Positions 25,379-33,426 of a stretch of 64,000 nt of DNA are shown here, piece after piece (position 1 is the first letter of the stretch; each line of letters begins with the position of its first letter). The stretch comes from JAJCYL01 sp040222875 (GTDB lineage: Bacteria > Bacteroidota > Bacteroidia > Cytophagales > Cyclobacteriaceae): the NCBI GenBank assembly GCA_040222875.1, contig JAVKCG010000008.1, forward strand, positions 496,001 to 560,000, in the 5' to 3' direction. The notes below the pieces were generated by a model that did no database searches, had not been told where the DNA came from, and saw only the letters and a list, made by a program, of their open reading frames with translations. The translations under genes were made by a program, and so were the position numbers.

Positions 25379-28300
25379 ATGCGACCTCACAAACAACTAA
25401 TTTTTTGGCCCATTATTTTGTTGGGATGTGCCACTTTTAAACCCCATTTTGAAAAATCAGTATGGGATAGCAATCCTCAAAACAGTGAGCTGTTACATAC
25501 TACGATCATTGTTAGTAATACGGGTAGCCATAAAGATATAGCTCCGTCAATTTGGTCATTGGCCAACCGAGAAATTGATAATGCCGGGGAGAATTCTACA
25601 CTCATCATTAACGGGGGCGTGGGCCCAAAATTTGGGATGCCTGACAGTTCTCATTTGGCAAAGCGCACTTTCTTTAATGAGAAACTTCAGCAATCATTAG
25701 AAGTTTTAGCCAATTCAAATGGAAAAAAAATCGTTGTACCAGGATATTACGAATGGGGAAATGGTAGAAAAGACGGCATTCAAAGAATCAATCGATTAGA
25801 AAAGAATTTGAACAATCAATTAAGCGATCAAGTTGTTTTTCCGGCTGACGGATGTGCTGGCCCTATTGAAATTGATTTAAATGACCAAACTGTCTTATTA
25901 GCAATCAATACCCAATGGTGGTTTCAGGAAGAGACTACCGATGAACGATCAGTTTGTGAGATAACAGGGAAGGCTGATTTTTTAGGAGCTCTCGGCGATG
26001 CTATCGATCGAAATTATCAGAAGCAAATTTTTGTAGTTGGTTATCACCCGTTGTATACAAATGGTCCCTCGGCTGGCTTTTATCCATGGCCAAAACACGT
26101 TGCCCCGCCGGTATTCGGGACTTTGCATGCATTTTACAAAAGATTTATAGGAGATCCCGATGATGCCTCAAATCTGAGTTATAGAATATTTAGGGCCCTG
26201 GTTTCCCGGATATTCGAGAAGCATGAAAACCTGGTTTATTTAGGTGCCGGAGAAAGGTCACTCCAATATTTTCAAAAAAAAGGTTTCCACAATGTGGTCA
26301 CTGGATCCCTTGATCAACCAACCGCTGTTAGAGGTGGAAGAGATTCGGAATTCACCTTTGGATCAAGTGGTTTTACTAAAATCAACCAATATACTAATGG
26401 TGACACCTGGCTGGAATTTTGGACAATTAAAGACGGTGCAGAAGAAGTTTATCGCAAGAAATTATACAACTGGCAACCACCTGAGGTTCCTGACGATCCA
26501 AAAAGTATAGACTATTCTGGACAAACCGTAACGGCATACGCAACCAAACAACTTGATAGAAATAAGAAGCGGCCAGGGCTGCTGGGAAAAAATTATAGGG
26601 CAGAGTGGAGTGTGGAAATCGATAGCATTCCGGTATTTGATCTTGCGAGGGAACGAGGGGGACTGGAAATTGTGAAAAAAGGAGGTGGGCAGCAAACCCG
26701 ATCATTGAGATTAGAAGCTGAAAATGGCCGGCAATATGTGCTGCGCTCAATCAGGAAGTATCCTGAGAATGCAATTGCGCCGGAGCTGAGGGGGACGTAT
26801 ATCGACGATTTCGTTTCAGATCAGGTATCGGCATCACATCCTTATGGAGCATTTGTGATACCACCAATGGCAAAAGCAGTGGGTGTTTACTACTCTAATC
26901 CGGAGATTGTGTACCTACCGGACGACCCAAGATTAGGCATTTATCAGAATGATTTTAAAGAGGGGCTTTACTTGTATGAAGAAAGGGCTGATGATGATTT
27001 TTGGGCTGATGCTGAGAATTTTGGGAATGCAGAAGAAATAGAAAGCACCAGCACCGTGATTGAAAAAATGGTTGATAGTGGCGATGACTATCCGGATCAG
27101 GCCCAAACAATTAAGTCACGGCTTTTTGACATCGTAATTGGCGATTGGGACCGGCATGATGACCAATGGCGCTGGGCTAAATTTGAGGACGCTGAAAAAT
27201 ATGGCGAGGGTATCGATAGTTATGAGCCAATTCCCCGTGACCGTGACCAGGCGTTTTTTCTGGGAGATGGTGCCTTACTCGAATTCGGCTCACATAAATG
27301 GGGACAGCCCAAATTTCAGGGCTTTCATCACAAAATCAGGGATGTGGAAGGCCTTGCATTTAATGCCCGCTATTTCGATCGCTACTTTATCACAGAAGCT
27401 GGGTGGTCTATTTGGGAGGAGCAGGCTGAACACATCCAAAAAAACCTGACTGATGAAGTAATTGAAAAAGCAATCAAAACCTGGCCTGAAGAAATTTATG
27501 CGCTATCGGGTGAGGAAATTGTCTCAAAGCTTAAACAACGCCGGGATGACCTGCATAAATATGCGAGGAGCCTGTACTTATTTCTGGCGAAAGATGTAAA
27601 TGTGCTGGGAACCGATCAGGAGGATCTTTTCAAAGTTGAGCGGTTAAATGATAGCGAAACAAAGGTTTCTGTATTCCGCGTGAAAAATCAGACCCGTGAG
27701 GTAAAGAGCAAATATTATGAACGAACATTTTTGACCGATGAAACCCGTGAGATTCGTTTGTTTGGTTTTGGGGATGAAGATGAGTTTCAACTTGAGGGGA
27801 GTGTAAATAAAGGCCCGAAAATTAGAATGATTGGTGGAGATGGGGAGGATAAAATTGTGGATAATTCAAGAGTTGCTGGCCTTTCAAATATGAATGTGTT
27901 TTATGACAGGCAATCAGGGACTACCATTCAAAAATCCGGGGAAACGAAAATTAAAGTCTCTGATAGAAATGCTGAAATAAATGAATATGACCGCAGGGCG
28001 TTTCAATATGATATATTGGCTCCACAGATTTTCGGCGGCTTCAATCCTGATGATGCGATTTTAATCGGTGGCGGTTTTGCCTTTACCAAGCATGGCTTTA
28101 GAAAAGACCCTTTCAGTGCAAAACACACTTTTGTTTTTGATGCCTCGCTAAAATCTCAGTCATATAACTTTCATTTGACCAATGAGTTCAATCAGGCATT
28201 TGGCAAATGGGATTTTGTATCCAGGATTGATGTTTCTGAGCCCTCATTTGCTGATTTCTTTTATGGGTTCGGGAATGGCACTGTGGTGAATGACGACGCC

Positions 28301-29119
28301 AGGGAAGATGACTCGCAATATTATCGGGCCAGATATTCAATGATCAATGTCTCACCAACAATAAGGCGGCGCTGGAATGATGACAAACACTCTTTTGAAT
28401 TAGGTGGGTTTTATCAACGAATAAATGTAGAGGAGGAAGACAACGATTTTGAAGGTGATGACCGGTTCATTTTTCAATATGCTGATTTCAGGGAAGGGGA
28501 GGGCTTTCAATTAATAGATGACGCCAGGCATTTTATCGGCAGTCGCTTTAGCTATTCATTTGATAACACCAATGATCCCGTTGTTCCCACCTCTGGATTG
28601 AAATTTAATTTTACAAACAAGTTGGTATCTCAATTGGCGGATGAGGACTCATTGAACAGTTCGCAGGTCAATTCAAATCTCTCATTTTATCTCACTATTG
28701 GTAAATCAGAAAGGGTTACGCTGGCATCCAGATTTGGCGGCATTGCCACCTTCGGTGAATTTGAGTTTTATCATGCTGCCAGAATGGGTGGATTGAACAA
28801 TTTCAGGGGTCACCGAAGGTTGAGGTTTGCAGGAAATAATGTCGTCTACCAAAACAATGACATAAGAATTAAGCTTTTCGATTTCCGAAGCAAACTTTTT
28901 GTGGGCCCAGTAGGTATAAACCTGATTGCTGATTTTGGAAGGGTTTGGGCCACAGATTTACCAGGGAATGTTGAAAGCGATGAGTGGCATAAAAGTGTTG
29001 GAGGAGGTTTTTGGTTGTCCCCTTTCAAGGTTTTTGTGCTTGCCTTCGACTATACCAAGTCACTCTCCATTCCGGATGAAGATGGGGTACCGTTTATACG
29101 TTTTGGGTTCTTGTTTTGA
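25379..29119 (+). CDS. Outer-membrane lipoprotein: inactive metallophosphoesterase-like, kinase-like and Omp85-like barrel domains
   Basis: 1246 residues. A lipobox (LLGC, C17) marks it as a lipoprotein. Residues about 40-375 have the layout of a calcineurin-type phosphoesterase, but the metal ligands are gone: 'VSNTGS' (45-50), 'INGGVGPKFG' (78-87), 'VPGYYEW' (120-126), 'GAGER' (289-293); only 'GYHPLYTNG' (H223) looks normal. Residues about 425-740 look kinase-like: 'YVLRSIRK', then 'IGDWDRHDDQWRW' (D589, D591, H593) and 'PRDRDQAFF' (D623), like the HRD and DFG sites of FAM20/HipA-type kinases. From about 880 to the final Phe is a beta-barrel resembling the BamA/TamA surface-antigen domain ('FGGFNPDDAILIGGGF', 'GGLNNFRGHRRLRFAGNN'). 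Known Bacteroidota relatives pair a phosphoesterase with such a barrel; the kinase assignment is my inference. Confidence 0.8.
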   Translation: MRPHKQLIFWPIILLGCATFKPHFEKSVWDSNPQNSELLHTTIIVSNTGSHKDIAPSIWSLANREIDNAGENSTLIINGGVGPKFGMPDSSHLAKRTFFNEKLQQSLEVLANSNGKKIVVPGYYEWGNGRKDGIQRINRLEKNLNNQLSDQVVFPADGCAGPIEIDLNDQTVLLAINTQWWFQEETTDERSVCEITGKADFLGALGDAIDRNYQKQIFVVGYHPLYTNGPSAGFYPWPKHVAPPVFGTLHAFYKRFIGDPDDASNLSYRIFRALVSRIFEKHENLVYLGAGERSLQYFQKKGFHNVVTGSLDQPTAVRGGRDSEFTFGSSGFTKINQYTNGDTWLEFWTIKDGAEEVYRKKLYNWQPPEVPDDPKSIDYSGQTVTAYATKQLDRNKKRPGLLGKNYRAEWSVEIDSIPVFDLARERGGLEIVKKGGGQQTRSLRLEAENGRQYVLRSIRKYPENAIAPELRGTYIDDFVSDQVSASHPYGAFVIPPMAKAVGVYYSNPEIVYLPDDPRLGIYQNDFKEGLYLYEERADDDFWADAENFGNAEEIESTSTVIEKMVDSGDDYPDQAQTIKSRLFDIVIGDWDRHDDQWRWAKFEDAEKYGEGIDSYEPIPRDRDQAFFLGDGALLEFGSHKWGQPKFQGFHHKIRDVEGLAFNARYFDRYFITEAGWSIWEEQAEHIQKNLTDEVIEKAIKTWPEEIYALSGEEIVSKLKQRRDDLHKYARSLYLFLAKDVNVLGTDQEDLFKVERLNDSETKVSVFRVKNQTREVKSKYYERTFLTDETREIRLFGFGDEDEFQLEGSVNKGPKIRMIGGDGEDKIVDNSRVAGLSNMNVFYDRQSGTTIQKSGETKIKVSDRNAEINEYDRRAFQYDILAPQIFGGFNPDDAILIGGGFAFTKHGFRKDPFSAKHTFVFDASLKSQSYNFHLTNEFNQAFGKWDFVSRIDVSEPSFADFFYGFGNGTVVNDDAREDDSQYYRARYSMINVSPTIRRRWNDDKHSFELGGFYQRINVEEEDNDFEGDDRFIFQYADFREGEGFQLIDDARHFIGSRFSYSFDNTNDPVVPTSGLKFNFTNKLVSQLADEDSLNSSQVNSNLSFYLTIGKSERVTLASRFGGIATFGEFEFYHAARMGGLNNFRGHRRLRFAGNNVVYQNNDIRIKLFDFRSKLFVGPVGINLIADFGRVWATDLPGNVESDEWHKSVGGGFWLSPFKVFVLAFDYTKSLSIPDEDGVPFIRFGFLF

Positions 29120-29145
29120 TGGATTTTGTATCCCTATCGGATTTT

Positions 29146-29174
29146 TACGTAGTAATTTAATAATATTACACGTA
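29146..29174. promoter_or_regulatory. Inverted repeat over the antitoxin start, candidate autoregulatory operator
   Basis: TACGTAGTAAT and ATTACACGTA are reverse complements apart from one extra base, separated by an 8-bp AT spacer. The right arm ends on the first base of the antitoxin ATG. Ribbon-helix-helix antitoxins bind such dyads to repress their own operon. Confidence 0.5.
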
Positions 29175-29419
29175 TGGATTCAAAGCTCACGTTAAGCCTA
29201 AACAGCCAGGTAATTGATCAGGCAAAATCATATGCTAAAAAGAATAAAGTAAGTCTGTCGAGATTAATTGAGTCATACCTTTCATCATTAGGGGAACCTC
29301 AGAAAAGTAATGAAGACATAACACCATTAGTAAAAAGTTTAAGTGGTGTGATCAAAATTGATGATGGATCCGAGATGAAAGATTCCTATACCGAATATTT
29401 AGTTGAAAAGTACAAATGA
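29174..29419 (+). CDS. Antitoxin, ribbon-helix-helix type, of a PIN toxin pair
   Basis: 81 residues. The N-terminal 45 residues ('KLTLSLNSQVIDQAKSYAKKNKVSLSRLIESYLSSL') form a ribbon-helix-helix with the Ser-Leu-Ser-Arg-Leu turn, like the DUF6364 antitoxins of Bacteroidota; the acidic C-terminal half would cover the toxin. The stop overlaps the toxin ATG by 4 bp. An inverted repeat sits on the start codon. Expected role: neutralise the PIN nuclease and repress the operon. Confidence 0.83.
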   Translation: MDSKLTLSLNSQVIDQAKSYAKKNKVSLSRLIESYLSSLGEPQKSNEDITPLVKSLSGVIKIDDGSEMKDSYTEYLVEKYK

Positions 29420-29826
29420 GCAGATTGCTCATAGACACGAATATTGTCATTGATCTTTTGGCCGAAAGGATAGAGTTTTACAGTGAAGCGGCTATCCTAT
29501 TTTCCCGTGGCGACAAGAATAAGGTTGAACTAACTACATCCGCTTTAACCTTTGCTAACACTAACTATATTTTAAGCAAGCAGCTTGGTGCTGCTAAAGC
29601 GAAAAAAGTATTGCAAAAATTTAAAGTTTTGGTGGCAGTTTTAGCACTCAATGATAAAATCACGCAGTTAGCCTTGGGGGATGATGCATTTAAAGATTTC
29701 GAAGATGGGCTTCAATATTATACTGCACTCGAAAATGACGTCGATGTAATCATTACACGAAATAAGGGTGATTTTAGAAGTTCCAGGATACCTGTTCTTA
29801 GCGCTAAAGAGTTTCTTGCCAGGTAA
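29416..29826 (+). CDS. PIN-domain ribonuclease toxin (VapC-like)
   Basis: 136 residues. Conserved acidic PIN positions are visible: 'LLIDTNIVIDLLAER' (D7 and D12 region), Glu in 'FYSEAAILF', and 'DFEDGLQYYTALENDVDVIITRNKGDF' (about 92-118). PIN toxins cut tRNA or rRNA in a metal-dependent way. It is translationally coupled to the antitoxin gene. It ends 3 bp from the convergent AlbA_2 gene. Fully intact, so the pair is probably active. Confidence 0.88.
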   Translation: MSRLLIDTNIVIDLLAERIEFYSEAAILFSRGDKNKVELTTSALTFANTNYILSKQLGAAKAKKVLQKFKVLVAVLALNDKITQLALGDDAFKDFEDGLQYYTALENDVDVIITRNKGDFRSSRIPVLSAKEFLAR

Positions 29827-29829
29827 TAA

Positions 29830-30474
29830 CTATGCCCTCAATTCAAACAAATCTTCACCATCATTAGGAATAATCCTCAGTACCTGAGCTAGTACCAGCC
29901 TAACCAAAGTACCAGAGGCTACTCTTCGAGGTAGATTTGCAGCTTTGGAAAATTGATCAACTGTGATGGATTGGTATTCATCAAGGTATTTCATCAGAAT
30001 GCCCTCTTTGTCGCCATAGGTAAACCGGACATCCTTTATGCCGTTGCCACGCTTGAGAATTTGGGTCATTTCCCGGCTTGCCTGCACAGTTTTATCAGCT
30101 ACTCTTACATACGCCTTGCCGTATTTATCAATGGGCTGGTCTTTTGCGTAATGAGGTTTTCGTTTCGCAGCTTTTATTTGATAATACAAAACTGATTTCT
30201 TTTTGCTAACGGCTATAGTTTCTGACTCGTACCTCACCTTTGGGACACAAAGCTGCTGAATCGCAGTGGTGAGCGCAAAATGTTCTTCTTCAGGATAGCG
30301 CAGTCCGCTAATTGAACCATCATCATCAACACCAACCAGCAAATGGCCACCAGAAGTATTTGCAAATGCGACCAATTCACGGACTACTTTTTCCGGGAAC
30401 GCCACCTTCTTTTTGAACTCCAGGTGTTGCCCTTCGCCTTTTGCAACAAGGTGCTTTATCTGTTCAAGAGTCAT
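29830..30474 (-). CDS. AlbA_2 (Schlafen-like ATP-binding) domain protein
   Basis: 214 residues. N-terminal AlbA_2 domain: 'EGQHLEFKKKV' then 'VVRELVAFANTSGGHLLVGVDDDGSISGL' (about 13-60) and 'YQIKAAKRKPHYAKDQPIDKYGKAYVRVADKTVQAS' (about 95-130). The C-terminal 70 residues look like a winged helix ('YLDEYQSITVDQFSKAANLPRRVASGTLVRLVLAQVL'). Such proteins are taken as putative regulators; the biochemical role is unsettled. It lies 36 bp downstream of the AAA+ gene on the same strand and could be the last gene of that operon. Confidence 0.82.
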   Translation of the reverse strand: MTLEQIKHLVAKGEGQHLEFKKKVAFPEKVVRELVAFANTSGGHLLVGVDDDGSISGLRYPEEEHFALTTAIQQLCVPKVRYESETIAVSKKKSVLYYQIKAAKRKPHYAKDQPIDKYGKAYVRVADKTVQASREMTQILKRGNGIKDVRFTYGDKEGILMKYLDEYQSITVDQFSKAANLPRRVASGTLVRLVLAQVLRIIPNDGEDLFELRA

Positions 30475-30510
30475 ACTTCAGGGCCTTAAAAAATCAATCA
30501 GTACTTAGGA

Positions 30511-32043
30511 CTATTTTAAATCGTAATCGTCCCCATCCTCTTCTTCACCAAACTTATCCATAGTCAACATACTACTCAAAAGATCTTTGAACTGCATTCC
30601 CCGCTCAAGCTGATGTTTGCTCAACAGGCTGTATTCTGCCAGGCCATGTAAAGCAAATTCCATCAGAAAAGCTTTGGCTCCTTTGTCCAAACCCTTTTGA
30701 TATTTGTCAACCAATTCAGCCAGGCCGGGAATATCATTTAAAGTTTTTAAGTGATCAGTATCAGTATCGTCATTCACTACATCCACCATGTTACTGTCAC
30801 CAAACCAATCCACTATTTTCTTGAAAGGACTCGGTTTTTCTTTGTATTTCCTAAAATCATCAGGATTAGGGAAGTACTCGATAAATAATGTTCGAATTGC
30901 TTTTCCCACAAGGTTGTTTGCTACAATGCCTGGGCCCTCCTGCTCACCTTCGTAAACAAGCTCTACCTTGCCGGTAATGGCTGGCAGCACCCCGATAAAA
31001 TCGCTGACCCGCACATGGGTGTTTTTATCTCCATTTATCAGCGATCTTCTCTCGGCAGCACTCATCAGGTTTTCATATGCAGAAATGGTCAGCCTTGCCG
31101 AAACACCGCTTTTGGCATCAACAAATTCACTCTCCCGGGCTTCAATAGCAATTTGCTCAATCAAGTCCTGACACAGCTGATGCATTTTTACAGATTGCTT
31201 TTGTTCCGGTTTCACTTTTGCCTCCTGCTCAGTGATCATCTTACCAATCTCAATAGTTTTGGGGTAGTGAGTGATAATTTGGCTGTCGATCCTATCTTTT
31301 AACGGAGTGACGATGCTGCCCCGATTGGTGTAATCTTCAGGGTTGGCTGTAAACACAAATTGGATATCAAGCGGTAACCTTAACTTGAAACCTCTGATCT
31401 GGATGTCACCTTCTTGCAAAATGTTGAACAAGGCCACCTGAATTCTGGCTTGCAAATCAGGCAATTCATTGATAACAAAAATGGCCCGGTTGGTTCTCGG
31501 AATGAGGCCATAATGAATCACCCGCTCATCGGAGTAGGGCAACTTTAATGTAGCAGCTTTTATAGGGTCAACATCGCCTATCAAATCAGCGATTGAGACA
31601 TCTGGTGTGGCTAATTTTTCAGTGTACCTATCATCTCTGTGCACCCATGAAACCGGGGTTTCATCACCGTGTTCTTTTAGTTGGTCAACTCCGAACCTGG
31701 AAATTGGCTGCAGCGGATCGTCATTTAATTCAGAGCCCTCAATTATTGGGATATATTCATTAAGTAGGTTTGTCATCAACCTGGCAAGTCGGGTTTTGGC
31801 CTGTCCCCGCAGACCTAGCAAGTTGATGTCATGTTGAGACAATATCGCCCTTTCCAAATCAGGGATTACGGTATCTTCATAACCCCATATCCCCTCAAAT
31901 ACATTCTTCTTAGATTTTAAAGCAATAATCAGGTTATCCCTCAATTCATCCTTGATTGAGCGTGTTTTATAACCAGCTTGTTTTAGTGCCGATACAGTTT
32001 TTATCTGAAGCAATTGCTTCGCTGGAATTTCACTGAAATCCAT
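30511..32043 (-). CDS. AAA+ ATPase related to magnesium chelatase subunit I / MoxR
   Basis: 510 residues. AAA+ core in the N-terminal 350 residues: Walker A 'GLRGQAKTRLARLM' (about 76-89), Walker B region 'AIFVINELPDL' (about 188-198) and sensor 'FVFTANPEDYTNRG' (about 230). A further 150 residues of unknown fold include an acidic tail (EEEDGDDYD). Together with the VWA protein 20 bp upstream it makes the ATPase/VWA pair found in chelatases and MoxR systems, which remodel protein complexes or insert metals. No tetrapyrrole genes are near, so magnesium chelation for chlorophyll is unlikely. Confidence 0.87.
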   Translation of the reverse strand: MDFSEIPAKQLLQIKTVSALKQAGYKTRSIKDELRDNLIIALKSKKNVFEGIWGYEDTVIPDLERAILSQHDINLLGLRGQAKTRLARLMTNLLNEYIPIIEGSELNDDPLQPISRFGVDQLKEHGDETPVSWVHRDDRYTEKLATPDVSIADLIGDVDPIKAATLKLPYSDERVIHYGLIPRTNRAIFVINELPDLQARIQVALFNILQEGDIQIRGFKLRLPLDIQFVFTANPEDYTNRGSIVTPLKDRIDSQIITHYPKTIEIGKMITEQEAKVKPEQKQSVKMHQLCQDLIEQIAIEARESEFVDAKSGVSARLTISAYENLMSAAERRSLINGDKNTHVRVSDFIGVLPAITGKVELVYEGEQEGPGIVANNLVGKAIRTLFIEYFPNPDDFRKYKEKPSPFKKIVDWFGDSNMVDVVNDDTDTDHLKTLNDIPGLAELVDKYQKGLDKGAKAFLMEFALHGLAEYSLLSKHQLERGMQFKDLLSSMLTMDKFGEEEDGDDYDLK

Positions 32044-32062
32044 TAAGTATACTTTTTAAAAG

Positions 32063-33160
32063 TTAAAATGATTTTCTTTTGTTGCGCTTGAAATCTTCAA
32101 ACACAAGATTGCCCAACCCCTGCAAGCTGCTGTAATAAGCATTGCCCTTATTAACTGCTGTAAACTCCCTAACAAACTCCCGTAGGTAAGGATCTGAAGC
32201 TATCATAAACGTAGTAATTGGCACATTTAGTTTTTTGCATTGAGCTGCCAGGGTAAGTGTTTTGTTTAAGATCTTGCTGTCCAGGCCAAATGCATTTTTA
32301 TAATACTTAATCCCAACTTTCATGCAGGTTGGCTTTCCATCTGTTATCATGAAAATCTGCTTATTTCGATTTTTCCTGCGCCTTAAAATGTCCATGGCCA
32401 ACTCGAGGCCAGCAACTGTGTTGGTATGATATGGGCCCACTTGCAAGTAGGGTAAGTCTTTCATTTTTATTTGCCACGCATCGTTGCCGAATACTATGAT
32501 GTCCAGTGTGTCCTTCGGATATTTCCTCGTAATTAATTCGCCCAAAGCCATTGCCACCTTTTTTGCTGGCGTTATCCGATCCTCACCATATAATATCATA
32601 GAGTGGCTTATATCAATCATCAGCACCGTTGAGGTTTGAGATTTGTATTCAGATTCTACAACCTCAAGATCATCCTGGGTCAGGGTAAAGTCACCCAACC
32701 CGTGATTGATGTGTGCATTCCTGATGGAGTCGGTCATAGCGATATTCTCGATGCTATCGCCAAATTCAAACGCCCGGTGGTCGGAACCCATTTCATCACC
32801 TTGTCCTGAAAAGTTAGTGCGGTGGTCGCCCTTGCCCCCCTTTCGTAGTTTCCCAAAAATTTCTTCCAGCGCACTTTTTCTGATGGATTGCTCACTTTTA
32901 GCTGTCAGCTTAAACTTGCCATCCTGATTTTCTTCTGTGATATAGCCTTTGGCTTTTAGGTCATCAATGAAATCGCCAATCCCGTAATCCTCGGAGGTCA
33001 TTTTATACTGCTTGTCGAGATTCGTGAGCCAGGCCAATGCCTCCGCTACGTCGCCTGCTGTGATCACCATTAGCTGGAGAAAAACTTTGAGCAGGTTGTC
33101 AAAGGCACTCTGCTCAGGAGACTTCTCTGGGATGTATTCAGTAAACCGATGACCAATCAT
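32063..33160 (-). CDS. VWA-domain protein, partner of the AAA+ ATPase
   Basis: 365 residues. A helical N-terminal half is followed by a von Willebrand A domain: MIDAS 'LMIDISHSMILYG' (DxSxS complete, about 181-193), the Thr/Asp positions 'MITDGKPT' (about 275) and 'HTNTVAGLELA'. The VWA binds a divalent metal and a partner protein; in this family the ATPase ring acts on it. No signal peptide or membrane span, so cytoplasmic. Upstream gene of a probable three-gene operon with the ATPase and AlbA_2 genes. Confidence 0.87.
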   Translation of the reverse strand: MIGHRFTEYIPEKSPEQSAFDNLLKVFLQLMVITAGDVAEALAWLTNLDKQYKMTSEDYGIGDFIDDLKAKGYITEENQDGKFKLTAKSEQSIRKSALEEIFGKLRKGGKGDHRTNFSGQGDEMGSDHRAFEFGDSIENIAMTDSIRNAHINHGLGDFTLTQDDLEVVESEYKSQTSTVLMIDISHSMILYGEDRITPAKKVAMALGELITRKYPKDTLDIIVFGNDAWQIKMKDLPYLQVGPYHTNTVAGLELAMDILRRRKNRNKQIFMITDGKPTCMKVGIKYYKNAFGLDSKILNKTLTLAAQCKKLNVPITTFMIASDPYLREFVREFTAVNKGNAYYSSLQGLGNLVFEDFKRNKRKSF

Positions 33161-33266
33161 ATTTTCAAATTCAAACCTCTTTTCATAACACTGAACTGAA
33201 CTTAAAAGTTATGATTTACTTTATCAATTTTTTTGCCTAAATTCTAAATCAATTAGCTGGAGACTA

Positions 33267-33392
33267 ATGAGATCCCGACGCAGACCCATATTGATTTCCT
33301 TAATTTCCAGTATAGCGGTTGGGTTCAGGGATTTTATCTATCGAATCATCCTTGAACCAAAGGCAAAAAATAAGTCCTCATCTAATAAATAA
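33267..33392 (+). CDS. Small basic hypothetical protein (41 aa)
   Basis: ATG frame preceded by GCTGGAGAC (a fair ribosome-binding site). Starts 'MRSRRRPILISLISSIAVGF', a basic N-terminus then a hydrophobic stretch too short for a confident helix, then 'RDFIYRIILEPKAKNKSSSNK'. No family recognised. It precedes the GT39 gene by 34 bp on the same strand and may be in its operon. Confidence 0.4.
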   Translation: MRSRRRPILISLISSIAVGFRDFIYRIILEPKAKNKSSSNK

Positions 33393-33426
33393 GCCCCATC
33401 TGCTTCCAATCAGTTTAATTTGACTA

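Noticed and set aside
30511..33160. Magnesium chelatase for chlorophyll or cobalt chelatase for B12
   Set aside because: No large chelatase subunit or tetrapyrrole genes nearby, and the VWA protein lacks an attached ATPase-like domain; a general ATPase/VWA pair fits better.
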